Positions 53,077 through 61,823 of a DNA stretch of 64,000 nucleotides are shown here, piece by piece. The notes beneath the pieces are model-generated. The model was not told where the DNA came from, did no database searches, and worked only from the letters and a program-made list of their open reading frames with translations. This stretch comes from Streptomyces hygroscopicus. GTDB lineage: Bacteria; Actinomycetota; Actinomycetes; Streptomycetales; Streptomycetaceae. Position 1 is the first letter of the stretch. Each line of letters begins with the position of its first letter. A program made the translations under genes and the position numbers. The stretch spans positions 459,749 through 523,748 of the forward strand of contig NZ_LBMW01000001.1 of NCBI RefSeq assembly GCF_026168105.1, read 5' to 3'.

Positions 53077-54681
53077 TCAGCCCTCCGAGTCCGAGTGGCC
53101 GCCGTCCGCGGGGAGACGGCGGCCCCTTTGGCTGTTTCGGTGTCGGGCCACCGCGGCGGCGAGTCTCGCCTGCTGGGCGATCTCCTGGCCCTGGACGACG
53201 GGCCGGTAGACGACGAGTGCCCGGCTGCGCTTCTCCAGCCGCAACGCACGGGTGGCGGGCACGACTTCACCGTCGTATGCGAACGTGTCCGCGCCCCTCA
53301 GGTCCTCGGCACACACCCGGGACACCCGCTCGGCCCGGTAGACACGCGAGCGGCCGAGGGCCCCGGCGAGTGCCGCGACCACCACCCGGGTACGGGCCAG
53401 CCGGTGGCTGCCGTCGACCGTACGCAGATCGAGCAGCCCGTCGTCCAGCCGCGGTCGGAAGGAGGGCGCGAAACCGTCCGGAACATAGCGGCCGTTGCCG
53501 GCGAACAGCAGCCACAGCCGGCGCGGGTGGCCGTCGAGGCGCAGTTCCACCGGGGTCGCGGAGCGCACCACCCGGATGAGCGCCACGGCCGCGGCCGGCC
53601 ATTTGCCCCAGCGCCGCTCCAGGTGTTCACGGAGGCCGACCAGGTCCGGGTAGAGGCCGATGCTGAAGGTGTTCAGGAATTCGACGGGCTCCGTGCTGCC
53701 GGAGGCCCCGTCCGGCACGGGGGCGGCAACCCCGATGTCGACGGCGACCGCCTCGCCGCGGACCACCGCGGCGGCCGTGTCCTCGAAGTGCGGCACGCCG
53801 ACGTCCAGGGCGAAGTGATTGAGGGTGCCGCCGGGGAACACGGCGAGGGCCAACCGATGTGCGGCCGCCGCCCGGGCCGCCGCGTTGACCGTGCCGTCGC
53901 CGCCGTACACACCGAGCGCTCCGCCGCGTCCGACGGCGCGGCGCACCGCCCGGTCGAGCAGTACGGAGAAGTCGTCGTCGGGGCCGCACTCCACGAATTC
54001 GGCCCCGGGCAGGAGTTCGGCGAGGAGGTCGGCGGGCGGCAGCGCAGCGGCCGGGGCCCCCGCTCCCGCGCGGCTGTTGACGAAGACGACGAGCCCCTCG
54101 CCCCCGGGCAGGGCGGGAGCCTGAGCCGGCGGGCGCTCCCGCTCCGGGTTCACCTGGCGCGGCGGCCACCAGCGGCAGGTCAGCAGCGCGGCACCGAGAC
54201 CGATCGCCGTCCCGGCCAGGACGTCTCCCGGGTAGTGCACACCGACGTACACCCGCGAGAAGGCGACGGCCCCGGCGACGGGAGCGATCAGCGCGCCGTA
54301 TCCGGCGGATTCCAGCGCGACCCCGGTGACGAAGGCCGCGGCCGAGGCGGAGTGGCCGGAGGGGAAGGAGGTGGTGCGCGGCTGGCGCCTGAGGTGACGC
54401 ATCGGCGGCACATCGACAAGAAGCGGCCTCGGGCGCCGTGCCGCCCACTTGACGAGGGTGTTCACGGTGAGCGAGGCGAGCGCGAGCGAACCGGTCCCGC
54501 GCAGGGCGGCGCGCCGGGCGGTGCGGCCGCCGAGCACGGCGAGCCCGGCCGCGGCCCCGAACCACAGCACACCGTGATCGGCCGCGTGGCTCAGCCGGGT
54601 GAGCGCGGGATCGGCGCCGGGCACGCGCGCGGTGGCGACCCGGGTGAACAGCCGCTGGTCCAGTTCGCCGAGGAAGCGCAT
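53077..54681 (-). CDS. PAP2 phosphatase fused to a diacylglycerol-kinase-type lipid kinase
   Basis: A 534-residue bifunctional lipid enzyme. The N-terminal half is a membrane PAP2 phosphatase with the three motifs KWAARRPRP, SFPSGHSA and SRVYVGVHYPGDV, among several hydrophobic helices. The C-terminal half is a DAGK/LCB5 domain: VVFVNSRAGAGAP, GVYGGDGTVNAA, FPGGTLNHFALDVG, EFLNTFSIGLYPDLV, DGLLDLRTV and ADTFAYDGEVV. The phosphatase could act on lipid phosphates outside and the kinase on diacylglycerol-like lipids inside. This fusion is common in actinobacteria; the natural lipid is not established by sequence. Confidence 0.93.
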   Translation of the reverse strand: MRFLGELDQRLFTRVATARVPGADPALTRLSHAADHGVLWFGAAAGLAVLGGRTARRAALRGTGSLALASLTVNTLVKWAARRPRPLLVDVPPMRHLRRQPRTTSFPSGHSASAAAFVTGVALESAGYGALIAPVAGAVAFSRVYVGVHYPGDVLAGTAIGLGAALLTCRWWPPRQVNPERERPPAQAPALPGGEGLVVFVNSRAGAGAPAAALPPADLLAELLPGAEFVECGPDDDFSVLLDRAVRRAVGRGGALGVYGGDGTVNAAARAAAAHRLALAVFPGGTLNHFALDVGVPHFEDTAAAVVRGEAVAVDIGVAAPVPDGASGSTEPVEFLNTFSIGLYPDLVGLREHLERRWGKWPAAAVALIRVVRSATPVELRLDGHPRRLWLLFAGNGRYVPDGFAPSFRPRLDDGLLDLRTVDGSHRLARTRVVVAALAGALGRSRVYRAERVSRVCAEDLRGADTFAYDGEVVPATRALRLEKRSRALVVYRPVVQGQEIAQQARLAAAVARHRNSQRGRRLPADGGHSDSEG

Positions 54682-54972
54682 GTTCCACGGCTACCGGTGC
54701 GGGACGGCGGCGTCATCCGGGGTGCCCCCAACCGGTGACGGGACTGCTCCGGGCGGCGTACGGGCGGGCCGCGCCGAACCGCCGGTCGCGGCCGTGGTTA
54801 CCGCCCGGACAGCGCATGGTCGTCTCTCCCGGCGGGTGGGCGCGGACTCCGGGGAGTCGGACAGGGCGAGCCCCGGCCACCGGTCCGGTCATGGCCGTCG
54901 TACGTCTTCCGCCTTGTGCCCGGCTGTGCTTGCCTGGGGAGCCCTTTCGGCGGTCGGGGCGGGAGTGACGGC
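54682..54972. other. Intergenic region upstream of the SGNH lipoprotein gene
   Basis: This 291-base divergent gap should carry promoters for the PAP2-kinase gene and the SGNH gene. I see the ribosome site GGGAG before 54973 but no clear promoter or palindrome. Confidence 0.4.
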
Positions 54973-55881
54973 ATGCGGAAGCCGTGGATCGTGGGGGTAC
55001 TGGTGGCCGGACTGCTGCTCGGCGCGTGCGGAGACCCGTCGTCCGGGCCCGAGGCCGCGCCGCCCACGCCCGAGGTCGCCGGTGCTCCGGCGACGACTCA
55101 CATGCGGGCGGCGGCCACGCCGGACACCGGCCGCCCGGCGAAGGCTCCCACAGTGCTCTACCTGGGCGACTCGATCGCCATGGAGAACCAGGACGTACTG
55201 GGGCAGCAGTTACGGGGCGAGTTGCACGCGGCGTACACGAGCGCCCCTTACGCGGGCACGACCCTGTGCGACTACCTGGAGGGCGGCACTCGGCGTTCGC
55301 TCGTGCCGGCCGCGGACAAGGCGGCCGCGCTGGTGCGCTCGACGCACCCGGACTTCGTGGTGCTCCAGTTCTGGGGCAACTCCTGGGGCTACACGCCCTG
55401 CATGGACGGGATCAGGTACGACTCGCGGCGGGCGGCGTACTTCGCGCGCTACGCCGCCGACGCAGCGAGGCTGACCGAGGAGATCGCCGCGGCGGGCGGC
55501 GACCGGCGGCCCAGGATCGTCTGGGTACTGCAAGGGCCCGATCCGATGACCCCCGAGCGGACCCGGCGGGTCAACGAGACGTACGAGAAACAGGCGCGCG
55601 CCTCCGGCGACCTCGTCTCCGACGCGGGCAGGACGGTCGGTCCGGCCTCGGACCGCTACACCTGGGCGCAGTACCTGCCGTGCACCCCGTACGAGCACGA
55701 GCACCCGGCGTACTGCACCGAGCCCTCACGTGACCGCACCGCCCTGCACCGCGACGACGACTACCTGCACTTCTGCCTGGCCCCGACGACCTCCACACCG
55801 AAGCCGTGCCCTGTCCGCTCGCCCGGCATCCTGCGCATCGCACGGGAGATCACCCGGACCGTCGCGGCACACACCGGCTGA
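54973..55881 (+). CDS. SGNH-hydrolase-like lipoprotein
   Basis: A 302-residue surface lipoprotein. The signal KPWIVGVLVAGLLLGAC has a clear lipobox Cys. After a Pro/Ala-rich linker the SGNH fold shows block I VLYLGDSIAMEN (Ser nucleophile), the block III segment LQFWGNSWGY (Asn), and a C-terminal DDDYLHFCLA (Asp and His). Four or more Cys residues suggest disulfides outside the cell. GGGAG lies 7 bases before the ATG at 54973. Such proteins are esterases or acetyl-group hydrolases on surface glycans or lipids; the substrate is unknown. Confidence 0.88.
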   Translation: MRKPWIVGVLVAGLLLGACGDPSSGPEAAPPTPEVAGAPATTHMRAAATPDTGRPAKAPTVLYLGDSIAMENQDVLGQQLRGELHAAYTSAPYAGTTLCDYLEGGTRRSLVPAADKAAALVRSTHPDFVVLQFWGNSWGYTPCMDGIRYDSRRAAYFARYAADAARLTEEIAAAGGDRRPRIVWVLQGPDPMTPERTRRVNETYEKQARASGDLVSDAGRTVGPASDRYTWAQYLPCTPYEHEHPAYCTEPSRDRTALHRDDDYLHFCLAPTTSTPKPCPVRSPGILRIAREITRTVAAHTG

Positions 55882-55948
55882 CGGCACCTCCCGCAGCGTC
55901 CGTCTCGACGCGGGGCCGCTCCTGGTCCGCAGCGGCCCCGTGCCACCG

Positions 55949-56431
55949 CTACTCCCCCGCGTGCGCCTTCTCCAGCGCGGCGATGTCCAGCTTTCCCATC
56001 GAGAGCATCGCCTGTGTGGTGCGCGCCGCCTTCTCCGGGTCCGGGTCCCCGATCATGTCGATGAGCCCGTTCGGGATGACCTGCCAGGACACGCCGTACT
56101 TGTCCTTGAGCCAGCCGCAGGGCCCCGGCTCGCCGCCGCCCTCGGTGAGCTTGTTCCAGTAGTAGTCGATCTCCTCCTGGTCGTCGCAGTAGATCTGGAA
56201 GGAAATTGCCTCGTTGAACGTGAACTGCGGACCGCCGTTCAGCGCGACGAACTTGTGGCCGTTGGCCACGAAGTCCACGGCGATCACGGAGCCGGCGGGG
56301 CCCGGTCCGGCCTCGGTGTAGCGGCCGACGTGGCCGATGCTCGAGTTCTTGAAGATCGAGACGTAGTGGTGCGCGGCCTCCTCGGCCTGGCCGTCGAACC
56401 AGAGACAGGTGGTGAATCCTTCGGTGGCCAT
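55949..56431 (-). CDS. VOC-superfamily PhnB-like protein
   Basis: A 160-residue cytoplasmic protein of the PhnB/3-demethylubiquinone-methyltransferase-like subgroup of the vicinal-oxygen-chelate fold. The pattern FTTCLWFDGQAEEAAHHYVS and IFKNSSIGHVGRY, VDFVANGHKFVALNGGPQFT, and LKDKYGVSWQVIPNGLIDMI is diagnostic. A strong ribosome site (AGGAGG) precedes the ATG at 56431. Members are found as single-gene homologues of unknown reaction; no methyltransferase motif is present despite the family's old name. Confidence 0.92.
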   Translation of the reverse strand: MATEGFTTCLWFDGQAEEAAHHYVSIFKNSSIGHVGRYTEAGPGPAGSVIAVDFVANGHKFVALNGGPQFTFNEAISFQIYCDDQEEIDYYWNKLTEGGGEPGPCGWLKDKYGVSWQVIPNGLIDMIGDPDPEKAARTTQAMLSMGKLDIAALEKAHAGE

Positions 56432-56554
56432 GAGTACCTCCTGGAGCGTGGGACGCGGTCACCTGTACCGACCGATCCTCTCGCCGAAAGTCATCGTTCG
56501 GCCCGGGTACTGATGCGGATGGCGGCCTCGTCTCCCCGAACTAGCATCCCGACC

Positions 56555-57754
56555 ATGACGTCATCGCCCGCTGAGAGCATCCGGCCCTTCCGTCTCGCGA
56601 TCCCCCAGAGCGACCTCGACGACCTCCATGACCGCCTCGACCGCACCCGCTGGCCCGACGAGTTGCCGGGTGTGGGATGGGCGTACGGAGTTCCCGGCGA
56701 CTATCTGCGTGAGCTCGTACGGTACTGGCGTCATGAGTACGACTGGCGGGCCGCCGAGGCGCGGCTGAACGAGTGGCCGCAGTTCACCACGGAGATCGAC
56801 GGGGCACACATCCACTTCGCCCACATCCGCTCCCCGGAGCCGGACGCCACTGCGCTGGTCATCACCCACGGCTGGCCCGGCTCGATCGTCGAGTTCCTCG
56901 ACGTCGTGGGGCCGCTCACCGACCCGGCCGCCCACGGCGGCGATCCCGCCGACGCGTTCCATGTGGTGGTGCCGGGCATTCCGGGGTACGGGCTGTCCGG
57001 GCCCGCCCGGGACACCGGCTGGGAGGCGGGCCGGGTCGCCGACGCGTGGGCCGAGTTGATGGGCCGGCTCGGCTACCCGCGGTTCGGCGCACAGGGCGGG
57101 GACTGGGGGGCGGTGATCTCCCGCGAGCTGGGCCGCGCGCACCCGGACCGGCTCATCGGCGTCCATCTGAACCTGCTGCCGGGTGCCCAGCAGGCGACCG
57201 AGCCGACCGAGGAGGAACTGGCCTCACTGAGCCCGGACGAGCGGGAGCGCACGCTCGCCTCGTGGCGCCGCTGGGCCGAGTGGCAGCGTGAGGGGACGGG
57301 GTACGCGATCCTGCACTCCACCCGGCCGCAGACGCTCGCCTACGCCCTCACCGACTCTCCGGTCGGCCAACTCGCCTGGATCGTTGAGAAGTTCAGGGAG
57401 TGGACGGACTCGCGGGAGCTGCCCGAGGAGGCCGTCGACCGGGACCGGCTGCTCACGAACGTGATGCTCTACTGGCTGACCGGGACCGCCGGTTCGTCGG
57501 CCCGGATCTACTACGAGCGGGCGCACGCCTCGGGAAGGGCCTCCGCACCGGCCGAGCCCTCCACCGCGCCGACCGCGCTCGCCCTCTTCCCGGGGGAACT
57601 GCAGATCCCGCTCCGGCACCGGGCGGAGCGGACCGAGAACATCGTGCGCTGGACCGAGTTCGACCGGGGCGGGCACTTCGCGGCGATGGAGGAGCCCGAT
57701 CTGCTGGTGGACGATGTCCGGGCCTTCTTCCGGCAGTTGCGCGAGATGGGCTGA
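56555..57754 (+). CDS. Epoxide hydrolase with N-terminal EH domain (alpha/beta hydrolase)
   Basis: A 399-residue alpha/beta hydrolase of the microsomal-type epoxide hydrolase group. The N-terminal EHN domain is RPFRLAIPQSDLDDLHDRLD through RYWRHEYDWRAAEARLN. The oxyanion motif is HGWPGS, the nucleophile Asp is in QGGDWGA, the lid Tyr region is RIYYERA and the catalytic His is in DRGGHFAAME. The ATG at 56555 has no ribosome site but lies 7 bases after TAGCAT, so a leaderless start is plausible. It should hydrolyse an epoxide to a diol; whether it detoxifies or is biosynthetic is not evident from its neighbours. Confidence 0.92.
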   Translation: MTSSPAESIRPFRLAIPQSDLDDLHDRLDRTRWPDELPGVGWAYGVPGDYLRELVRYWRHEYDWRAAEARLNEWPQFTTEIDGAHIHFAHIRSPEPDATALVITHGWPGSIVEFLDVVGPLTDPAAHGGDPADAFHVVVPGIPGYGLSGPARDTGWEAGRVADAWAELMGRLGYPRFGAQGGDWGAVISRELGRAHPDRLIGVHLNLLPGAQQATEPTEEELASLSPDERERTLASWRRWAEWQREGTGYAILHSTRPQTLAYALTDSPVGQLAWIVEKFREWTDSRELPEEAVDRDRLLTNVMLYWLTGTAGSSARIYYERAHASGRASAPAEPSTAPTALALFPGELQIPLRHRAERTENIVRWTEFDRGGHFAAMEEPDLLVDDVRAFFRQLREMG

Positions 57755-57864
57755 GGCGGGACTGCGCCCGTGGCGAATCTGCTGCGGGCAGAGAAACCGC
57801 GTCCCAGGACCGTTCCAGGTCAAGAGTGGATTCGACGGCATCAACGCCAAGACCAGGAGATGCG

Positions 57865-58503
57865 ATGACTCCACTCACCACGCTCTCGCCCCGCGCGGAG
57901 GAGGGTGACACCCCACCCAGCCGCTTCGACGACCACCTCGCCGCGCAACTGCTCGCCCAGCGCATCGTCTTCCTGGGCACGCAGGTCGACGAGGTGTCGG
58001 CCAACCGGGTGTGCGCACAACTGCTCCTGCTGTCGGCCGAGGACCCGCGCGCCGACATCAGCCTCTGCATCAACAGCCCCGGCGGGTCGGTCACGGCGGG
58101 GCTCGCCATCTACGACACCATGCGGCTCGTCCCCAACGACGTGTCGACGCTGGCGATGGGCTTCGCCGCCAGCATGGGTCAGTTCCTGCTCACCGTGGGA
58201 ACGCGCGGCAAACGGTTCGCGCTGCCGAACGCGCGGATCATGATGCACCAGCCGTCGGCGGGCATCGGTGGCACCGCCGCAGACATCGAGATCCAGGCGG
58301 AGAACCTGGAGTTCACCAAGAAGGCCATCGAGCGGATCACCGCCGAGCACACCGGGCAGAGCGAGGAGACCATCTCCCGGGACGGTGACCGGGACCGCTG
58401 GTTCACGGCCGAACAGGCCAGGGAGTACGGGATGGTGGACCGGGTCGTGGAGTCGCTCGCCGACGTCCGCCCGGCCTCCTCACGTCGACGGATGGGGCTG
58501 TGA
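57865..58503 (+). CDS. clpP3: ClpP-family protease subunit, catalytically complete (ClpP3-like)
   Basis: A 212-residue ATP-dependent Clp protease proteolytic subunit. The triad is intact: Ser103 ([12 protein letters not shown]), His128 (RIMMHQPS) and Asp173 in [20 protein letters not shown] and the handle region [20 protein letters not shown] are typical. AGGAG lies 5 bases before the ATG at 57865. It is followed one base later by a second clpP gene and then by a convergent PopR-like regulator. That matches the PopR-controlled clpP3-clpP4 operon of Streptomyces, so the symbol is by synteny. This subunit probably supplies the active sites in a mixed complex. Confidence 0.9.
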   Translation: MTPLTTLSPRAEEGDTPPSRFDDHLAAQLLAQRIVFLGTQVDEVSANRVCAQLLLLSAEDPRADISLCINSPGGSVTAGLAIYDTMRLVPNDVSTLAMGFAASMGQFLLTVGTRGKRFALPNARIMMHQPSAGIGGTAADIEIQAENLEFTKKAIERITAEHTGQSEETISRDGDRDRWFTAEQAREYGMVDRVVESLADVRPASSRRRMGL

Positions 58504-58504
58504 C

Positions 58505-59107
58505 ATGGGGTCGTACACGGTTCCGTACGTCGTGGAGCGGACCGCGCAGGGCGAGCGGTCGTACGACGTCTTCAGCCGGCTGCTCAATGAGCGGATCATC
58601 TTCCTCGGCACCGAGATCGACGACGGGGTCGCGAACGTCGTCATCGCGCAACTCCTGCATCTGGAGTCGGCGAACCCGGAGCACGAGATCTCGCTCTACA
58701 TCAACTCGCCCGGGGGATCGTTCACTTCACTGATGGCGATCTACGACACGATGACGTTCGTTCAGGCCCCGATCTCCACCTTCTGCGTCGGGCAGGCGGC
58801 CTCGACGGCGGCGGTGCTGCTGGCCGGCGGGGACCCCGGGCGGCGGTTCGTGCTCCAGCACGCCCGGGTGCTGCTCGGCCAGCCGGCCAGCGGCGGACGG
58901 CAGGGCACGGTCTCCGACCTCAGCCTCCAGGCGAAGGAGATGGCCCGCATCCGGACCCAGGTGGAACAGGTCCTGTCCCGCCACACGCACCATGACGTGG
59001 CCACCCTGCGCGCCGACATGGACCGCGACAAGGTGTTCACCGCCGAGGAGGCCGTCGCGTACGGGCTGGCCGACGAGGTGTTGAGCCGACGGCTCGCGTT
59101 CGTCTGA
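58505..59107 (+). CDS. clpP4: ClpP-family subunit lacking the catalytic histidine (ClpP4-like)
   Basis: A 200-residue ClpP homologue starting one base after the previous stop (TGA-C-ATG). The core [20 protein letters not shown] and the nucleophile Ser100 ([15 protein letters not shown]) are conserved, as is the Asp region [13 protein letters not shown]. The position of the catalytic His is Gly125: [11 protein letters not shown] stands where active ClpPs have ARxMxHQP. Alone it should therefore be poorly active or inactive and may be a structural partner of the upstream ClpP. The symbol rests on synteny with the Streptomyces clpP3-clpP4-popR group. Confidence 0.9.
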   Translation: MGSYTVPYVVERTAQGERSYDVFSRLLNERIIFLGTEIDDGVANVVIAQLLHLESANPEHEISLYINSPGGSFTSLMAIYDTMTFVQAPISTFCVGQAASTAAVLLAGGDPGRRFVLQHARVLLGQPASGGRQGTVSDLSLQAKEMARIRTQVEQVLSRHTHHDVATLRADMDRDKVFTAEEAVAYGLADEVLSRRLAFV

Positions 59108-59141
59108 TCCCGGCGCAGCGGGGCCGGACGTCCGCGAGCCG

Positions 59142-59582
59142 TCAGGCGGCGAGGCACAGACCGTCGTACTGCCCCGTCCGCGACGGACGGCCCCGGCCCG
59201 CCCGGGTGCGGATGTGCCGCGCCAACTCGTCCTGGGCGAGCGAGAGCAGGTCGCCGAGGCGGAGTCCGAGGGCCCCGGCGGCGGCCGCGAGGACTTCGGA
59301 GGAGGCCTCCTTGCGGCCGCGCTCGACCTCGGACAGGTACGGCATCGAGATCCGGGCCGCCTCCGCCACATCCTTGAGCGTACGCTCCTGAGCGAGCCGC
59401 TCGCGGCGCAGCACGTCGCCGACGAGGTCGCGCCACAGCGGCTCCCTGGCGGCGGGGGTCCCCGGCATCCGCCCCGAACTCCCCGGCTGCTGGGGAGTTC
59501 GGGGCGCACCGCCGGTGCGCGGCGGCGCGCTCCCGGGACGCAGCGGAATGACGCGGGCTTCCTTCGGCGCATGAATGCTCAC
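59142..59582 (-). CDS. popR: PopR/ClgR-like helix-turn-helix activator of clp genes
   Basis: A 146-residue XRE-type regulator. The DNA-binding region LWRDLVGDVLRRERLAQERT, LKDVAEAARISMPYLSEVER, GRKEASSEVLAAAAGALGLR is very close to PopR and ClgR. The protein ends YDGLCLAA; terminal alanines are a known degradation signal for PopR in Streptomyces lividans, where ClpP1/ClpP2 remove it. It converges with the clpP3-clpP4-like genes, its likely targets. The first 50 residues are Pro/Gly-rich and not conserved, and the GTG at 59582 has a ribosome site placed too close, so the true start may be internal. Confidence 0.85.
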   Translation of the reverse strand: MSIHAPKEARVIPLRPGSAPPRTGGAPRTPQQPGSSGRMPGTPAAREPLWRDLVGDVLRRERLAQERTLKDVAEAARISMPYLSEVERGRKEASSEVLAAAAGALGLRLGDLLSLAQDELARHIRTRAGRGRPSRTGQYDGLCLAA

Positions 59583-59674
59583 CCCTTCAGCCTAGGGACG
59601 GAGAACGCCACGGGAAGGGACCGGCGTTCCGCCCTGGGTGAATCCCGCACCGCCAAGCCGACCACGGGTACCGA

Positions 59675-59715
59675 CACGCCATTGCTGCGCCATCTGCCCT
59701 TTTTGCAATGGCGTG
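59675..59715. promoter_or_regulatory. Long inverted repeat between popR-like and sigma factor genes
   Basis: CACGCCATTGC (59675-59685) and its exact complement GCAATGGCGTG (59705-59715) flank a 19-base loop ending in TTTT. The perfect 11-bp arms lie 93 bases upstream of popR and 151 bases upstream of the sigma gene. It may be an operator or an RNA hairpin. Confidence 0.55.
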
Positions 59716-59865
59716 GCGGACGGCCCAGCCAGAGGACCCCTGCCACGCGCTTCGTGCGTCGAATCCGACATGACCCCCGGACTCCGGGGTATGCGCGGAC
59801 ACACAACGACTTGACGACGCCCGAGAGGCCCGACGGGCCCGACAGTGAGTTTCGTGGGAGAGGTA

Positions 59866-60753
59866 ATGGACACCGCCATGAGCTGGTCGACGGTCACTGA
59901 CGACACGATCCTGACCAGGACTGGTGAGGAGCCTCTGCCGACCGTCACGGATCCGCGGAGGGTGGCTCCCCGTGACGCGCGGGAGCTGTCCCGCCAGTTC
60001 TTCCAGCGGCTGAGCACACTGGAGGAAGGCACGCACGAGTACCAGTACGCGCGCAACACCCTGATCGAGATGAACATGTCGCTGGTACGGTTCGCGGCCG
60101 GCCGGTTCCGCAACCGCAGCGACGACATGGAGGACATCGTCCAGGTCGGCATGATCGGCCTGATCAAGGCCATCGACCGGTTCGAGGTCTCACGCGAGGT
60201 GGAGTTCACCTCCTTCGCGGTGCCCTACATCGTCGGCGAGATCAAGCGGTTCTTCCGCGACACCACGTGGGCGGTCCATGTGCCGCGTCGGCTGCAGGAG
60301 TTGCGGGTGGAGTTGGCGAAGGCCCGGGAAGAGCTCTCCACCCGTCTGGACCGGGAACCGACCGTCGCCGAACTGGCCGCGCTGATGGACCTGCCCGAGG
60401 CCGAGGTCGTCCAGGCGCAGATCGCCGCCAACGGCTACAACTCCTCCTCGCTGGACGCCGCGCTGACCGGCGACGACCTGGAGGGTGAGGCCGTACTCGC
60501 CGACTTCATCGGCGAGGAGGACGACGGCATGCGCCTCGTCGAGGACTTCCACACCCTCGCTCCACTGGTGGCGGAGCTCAGCGAACGCGATCGTACGATC
60601 ATCCACCTGCGCTTCGTCGAGGAGGCCACGCAGGCCGACATCGGCGCCCGGCTCGGATGTTCGCAGATGCATGTCTCGCGTCTCATCAAGCGCATCATCG
60701 AGCGGTTGCGCAGCGGGATGCTGGACGACGTGAACCGGGTCGACGCCGTCTGA
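59866..60753 (+). CDS. SigB/SigF/SigG-type stress sigma factor
   Basis: A 295-residue RNA polymerase sigma factor with regions 2-4. Region 2 is MEDIVQVGMIGLIKAIDRFE, FTSFAVPYIVGEIKRFFRDT; region 3 is VHVPRRLQELRVELAKAREE; region 4 is LSERDRTIIHLRFVEEATQA, DIGARLGCSQMHVSRLIKRI. This order is specific to the SigB/SigF group, which in Streptomyces controls osmotic stress and sporulation and is held by anti-sigma kinases. The ATG at 59866 follows GGGAGAGG; a GTG at 59845 and an ATG at 59878 are alternatives. No rsbW/rsbV pair adjoins it, but an HATPase-type protein lies just downstream on the other strand. Confidence 0.93.
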   Translation: MDTAMSWSTVTDDTILTRTGEEPLPTVTDPRRVAPRDARELSRQFFQRLSTLEEGTHEYQYARNTLIEMNMSLVRFAAGRFRNRSDDMEDIVQVGMIGLIKAIDRFEVSREVEFTSFAVPYIVGEIKRFFRDTTWAVHVPRRLQELRVELAKAREELSTRLDREPTVAELAALMDLPEAEVVQAQIAANGYNSSSLDAALTGDDLEGEAVLADFIGEEDDGMRLVEDFHTLAPLVAELSERDRTIIHLRFVEEATQADIGARLGCSQMHVSRLIKRIIERLRSGMLDDVNRVDAV

Positions 60754-60862
60754 CAGACCGCCGAGACAGGACACCACCGGCCGTTCGGCGTACGCGGACA
60801 GGCGGGGCGGGTCGTACAGACATGCGGGCAGGTCATGGGGCGCGGACGAGCGCCGGGTTGTC

Positions 60863-60940
60863 GGGCGCAGCCGAGTCGTGGGCCGCAGCCGGGCCGACGG
60901 GCGCAGTCGAGCGCCGGCCGACGGGCGCACGCGAGCGTGC
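60863..60940. repeat. Degenerate 18-bp repeat tract in the gap after the sigma gene
   Basis: Units 60863-60880, 60881-60898, 60899-60916 and 60923-60940 share GGGCGCAGCCGAG-like sequence, with a 6-base insertion before the last. The remainder of the 232-base gap between the convergent sigma and ATPase genes shows no gene or clear hairpin. Confidence 0.5.
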
Positions 60941-60985
60941 CCGCGCGCGCCGGTGAGGTGGGTCCGCGGCGCGGCCTCCTCGGGC

Positions 60986-61438
60986 TCAGCGCCCCAGCTT
61001 CACCACGGCCGTGACGCGCTTGCCGACGGGTACCAGCTCGGCCGTCACCTGCGTCGCCAGCACATGGACGATCTCCAGGCCGTGTCTGCCGACGCGTCCG
61101 GGGTCCTTGGGATAGCGCCGGGGCAGTGCGGCACTGCTGTCGTAGACGGCGACGGTCACGGCGGTGTCGGTGCCCTCGAGTTCCAGGATGTACGGGCCGT
61201 GGCTGTGCCGCTGTGCGTTGGTGACCAGTTCGCTCACCACCAGGAGCACATCGCCGGCCGCGCGCCCGTCGATGGAGGCGCACCACTCGGACCGGAGCTG
61301 TTCGATGAACAGCTCGCCGAAGGCCCTCGCCTCGGCGATGGACCCCGGCTCCCCGGTGTAGTGCGCCGCCCGCCGTAGCGGCTCAACGGGCATGTCGAAG
61401 TCAGTAGGTATCACCGCTCCGTCCAGGTGCTCCATCAT
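60986..61438 (-). CDS. Stand-alone HATPase (anti-sigma-factor-like ATP-binding protein)
   Basis: A 150-residue GHKL-fold protein of the RsbW-like type so abundant in Streptomyces. The N-box is LLVVSELVTNAQRHS, G1 is VAVYDSSAALP, and G2 is GRVGRHGLEIVHVLA. The N-terminal helix EARAFGELFIEQLRSEW is typical. Such proteins phosphorylate anti-sigma antagonists or bind sigma factors. It converges with the SigF-type sigma gene 232 bases away; that gives a candidate partner, but orphan HATPases are numerous and the pairing is only inferred. ATG codons at 61438 and 61435 are both possible. Confidence 0.88.
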   Translation of the reverse strand: MMEHLDGAVIPTDFDMPVEPLRRAAHYTGEPGSIAEARAFGELFIEQLRSEWCASIDGRAAGDVLLVVSELVTNAQRHSHGPYILELEGTDTAVTVAVYDSSAALPRRYPKDPGRVGRHGLEIVHVLATQVTAELVPVGKRVTAVVKLGR

Positions 61439-61676
61439 GCGGTCTCTCTGAGAAGCCGGTATTCGTACGGCGCGGCACCCCTGTCGGAGGAGTACCGCAC
61501 CAGTGCTCGTACCCAGTCACGCGTCGGCCAGTCCCCGTACGGGCGATCCCTCCACGCGCCGTGGTGGCGCAGGCAGCGGCCGTCCGGGCCGGGGGCATCT
61601 TCGCGTGCGTCCGGGGCATTCGCAGGGTACGGCGCCCGGCGGACGGCCGCAGGGGCCGGGGTACCGGAGGTGGACC

Positions 61677-61823
61677 GTGAGCTGGTGGCTGTGGCCGGTC
61701 CTCGTGGTGGCGGCCGTGGCGCTGCTGTCAGCGCTGTTCCTGTGGGTGCAGGCGCGTCGGCGGGCGGGCACGGTGATCGCCGTCCAGCGGGGCGGCCGGT
61801 CCGGGGAGCGGGGCGCGCGATGA
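61677..61823 (+). CDS. Small single-span membrane protein
   Basis: A 48-residue protein starting at the GTG at 61677 with an excellent GGAGG ribosome site 6 bases upstream. It consists of one hydrophobic helix (WWLWPVLVVAAVALLSALFL, residues 3-22) and a basic cytoplasmic tail (QARRRAGTVIAVQRGGRSGE). Its stop overlaps the start of the next gene in an ATGA, so it is translationally coupled to two PRC-barrel proteins. No family is recognised; coupling suggests it anchors or accompanies them at the membrane. Confidence 0.75.
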   Translation: MSWWLWPVLVVAAVALLSALFLWVQARRRAGTVIAVQRGGRSGERGAR

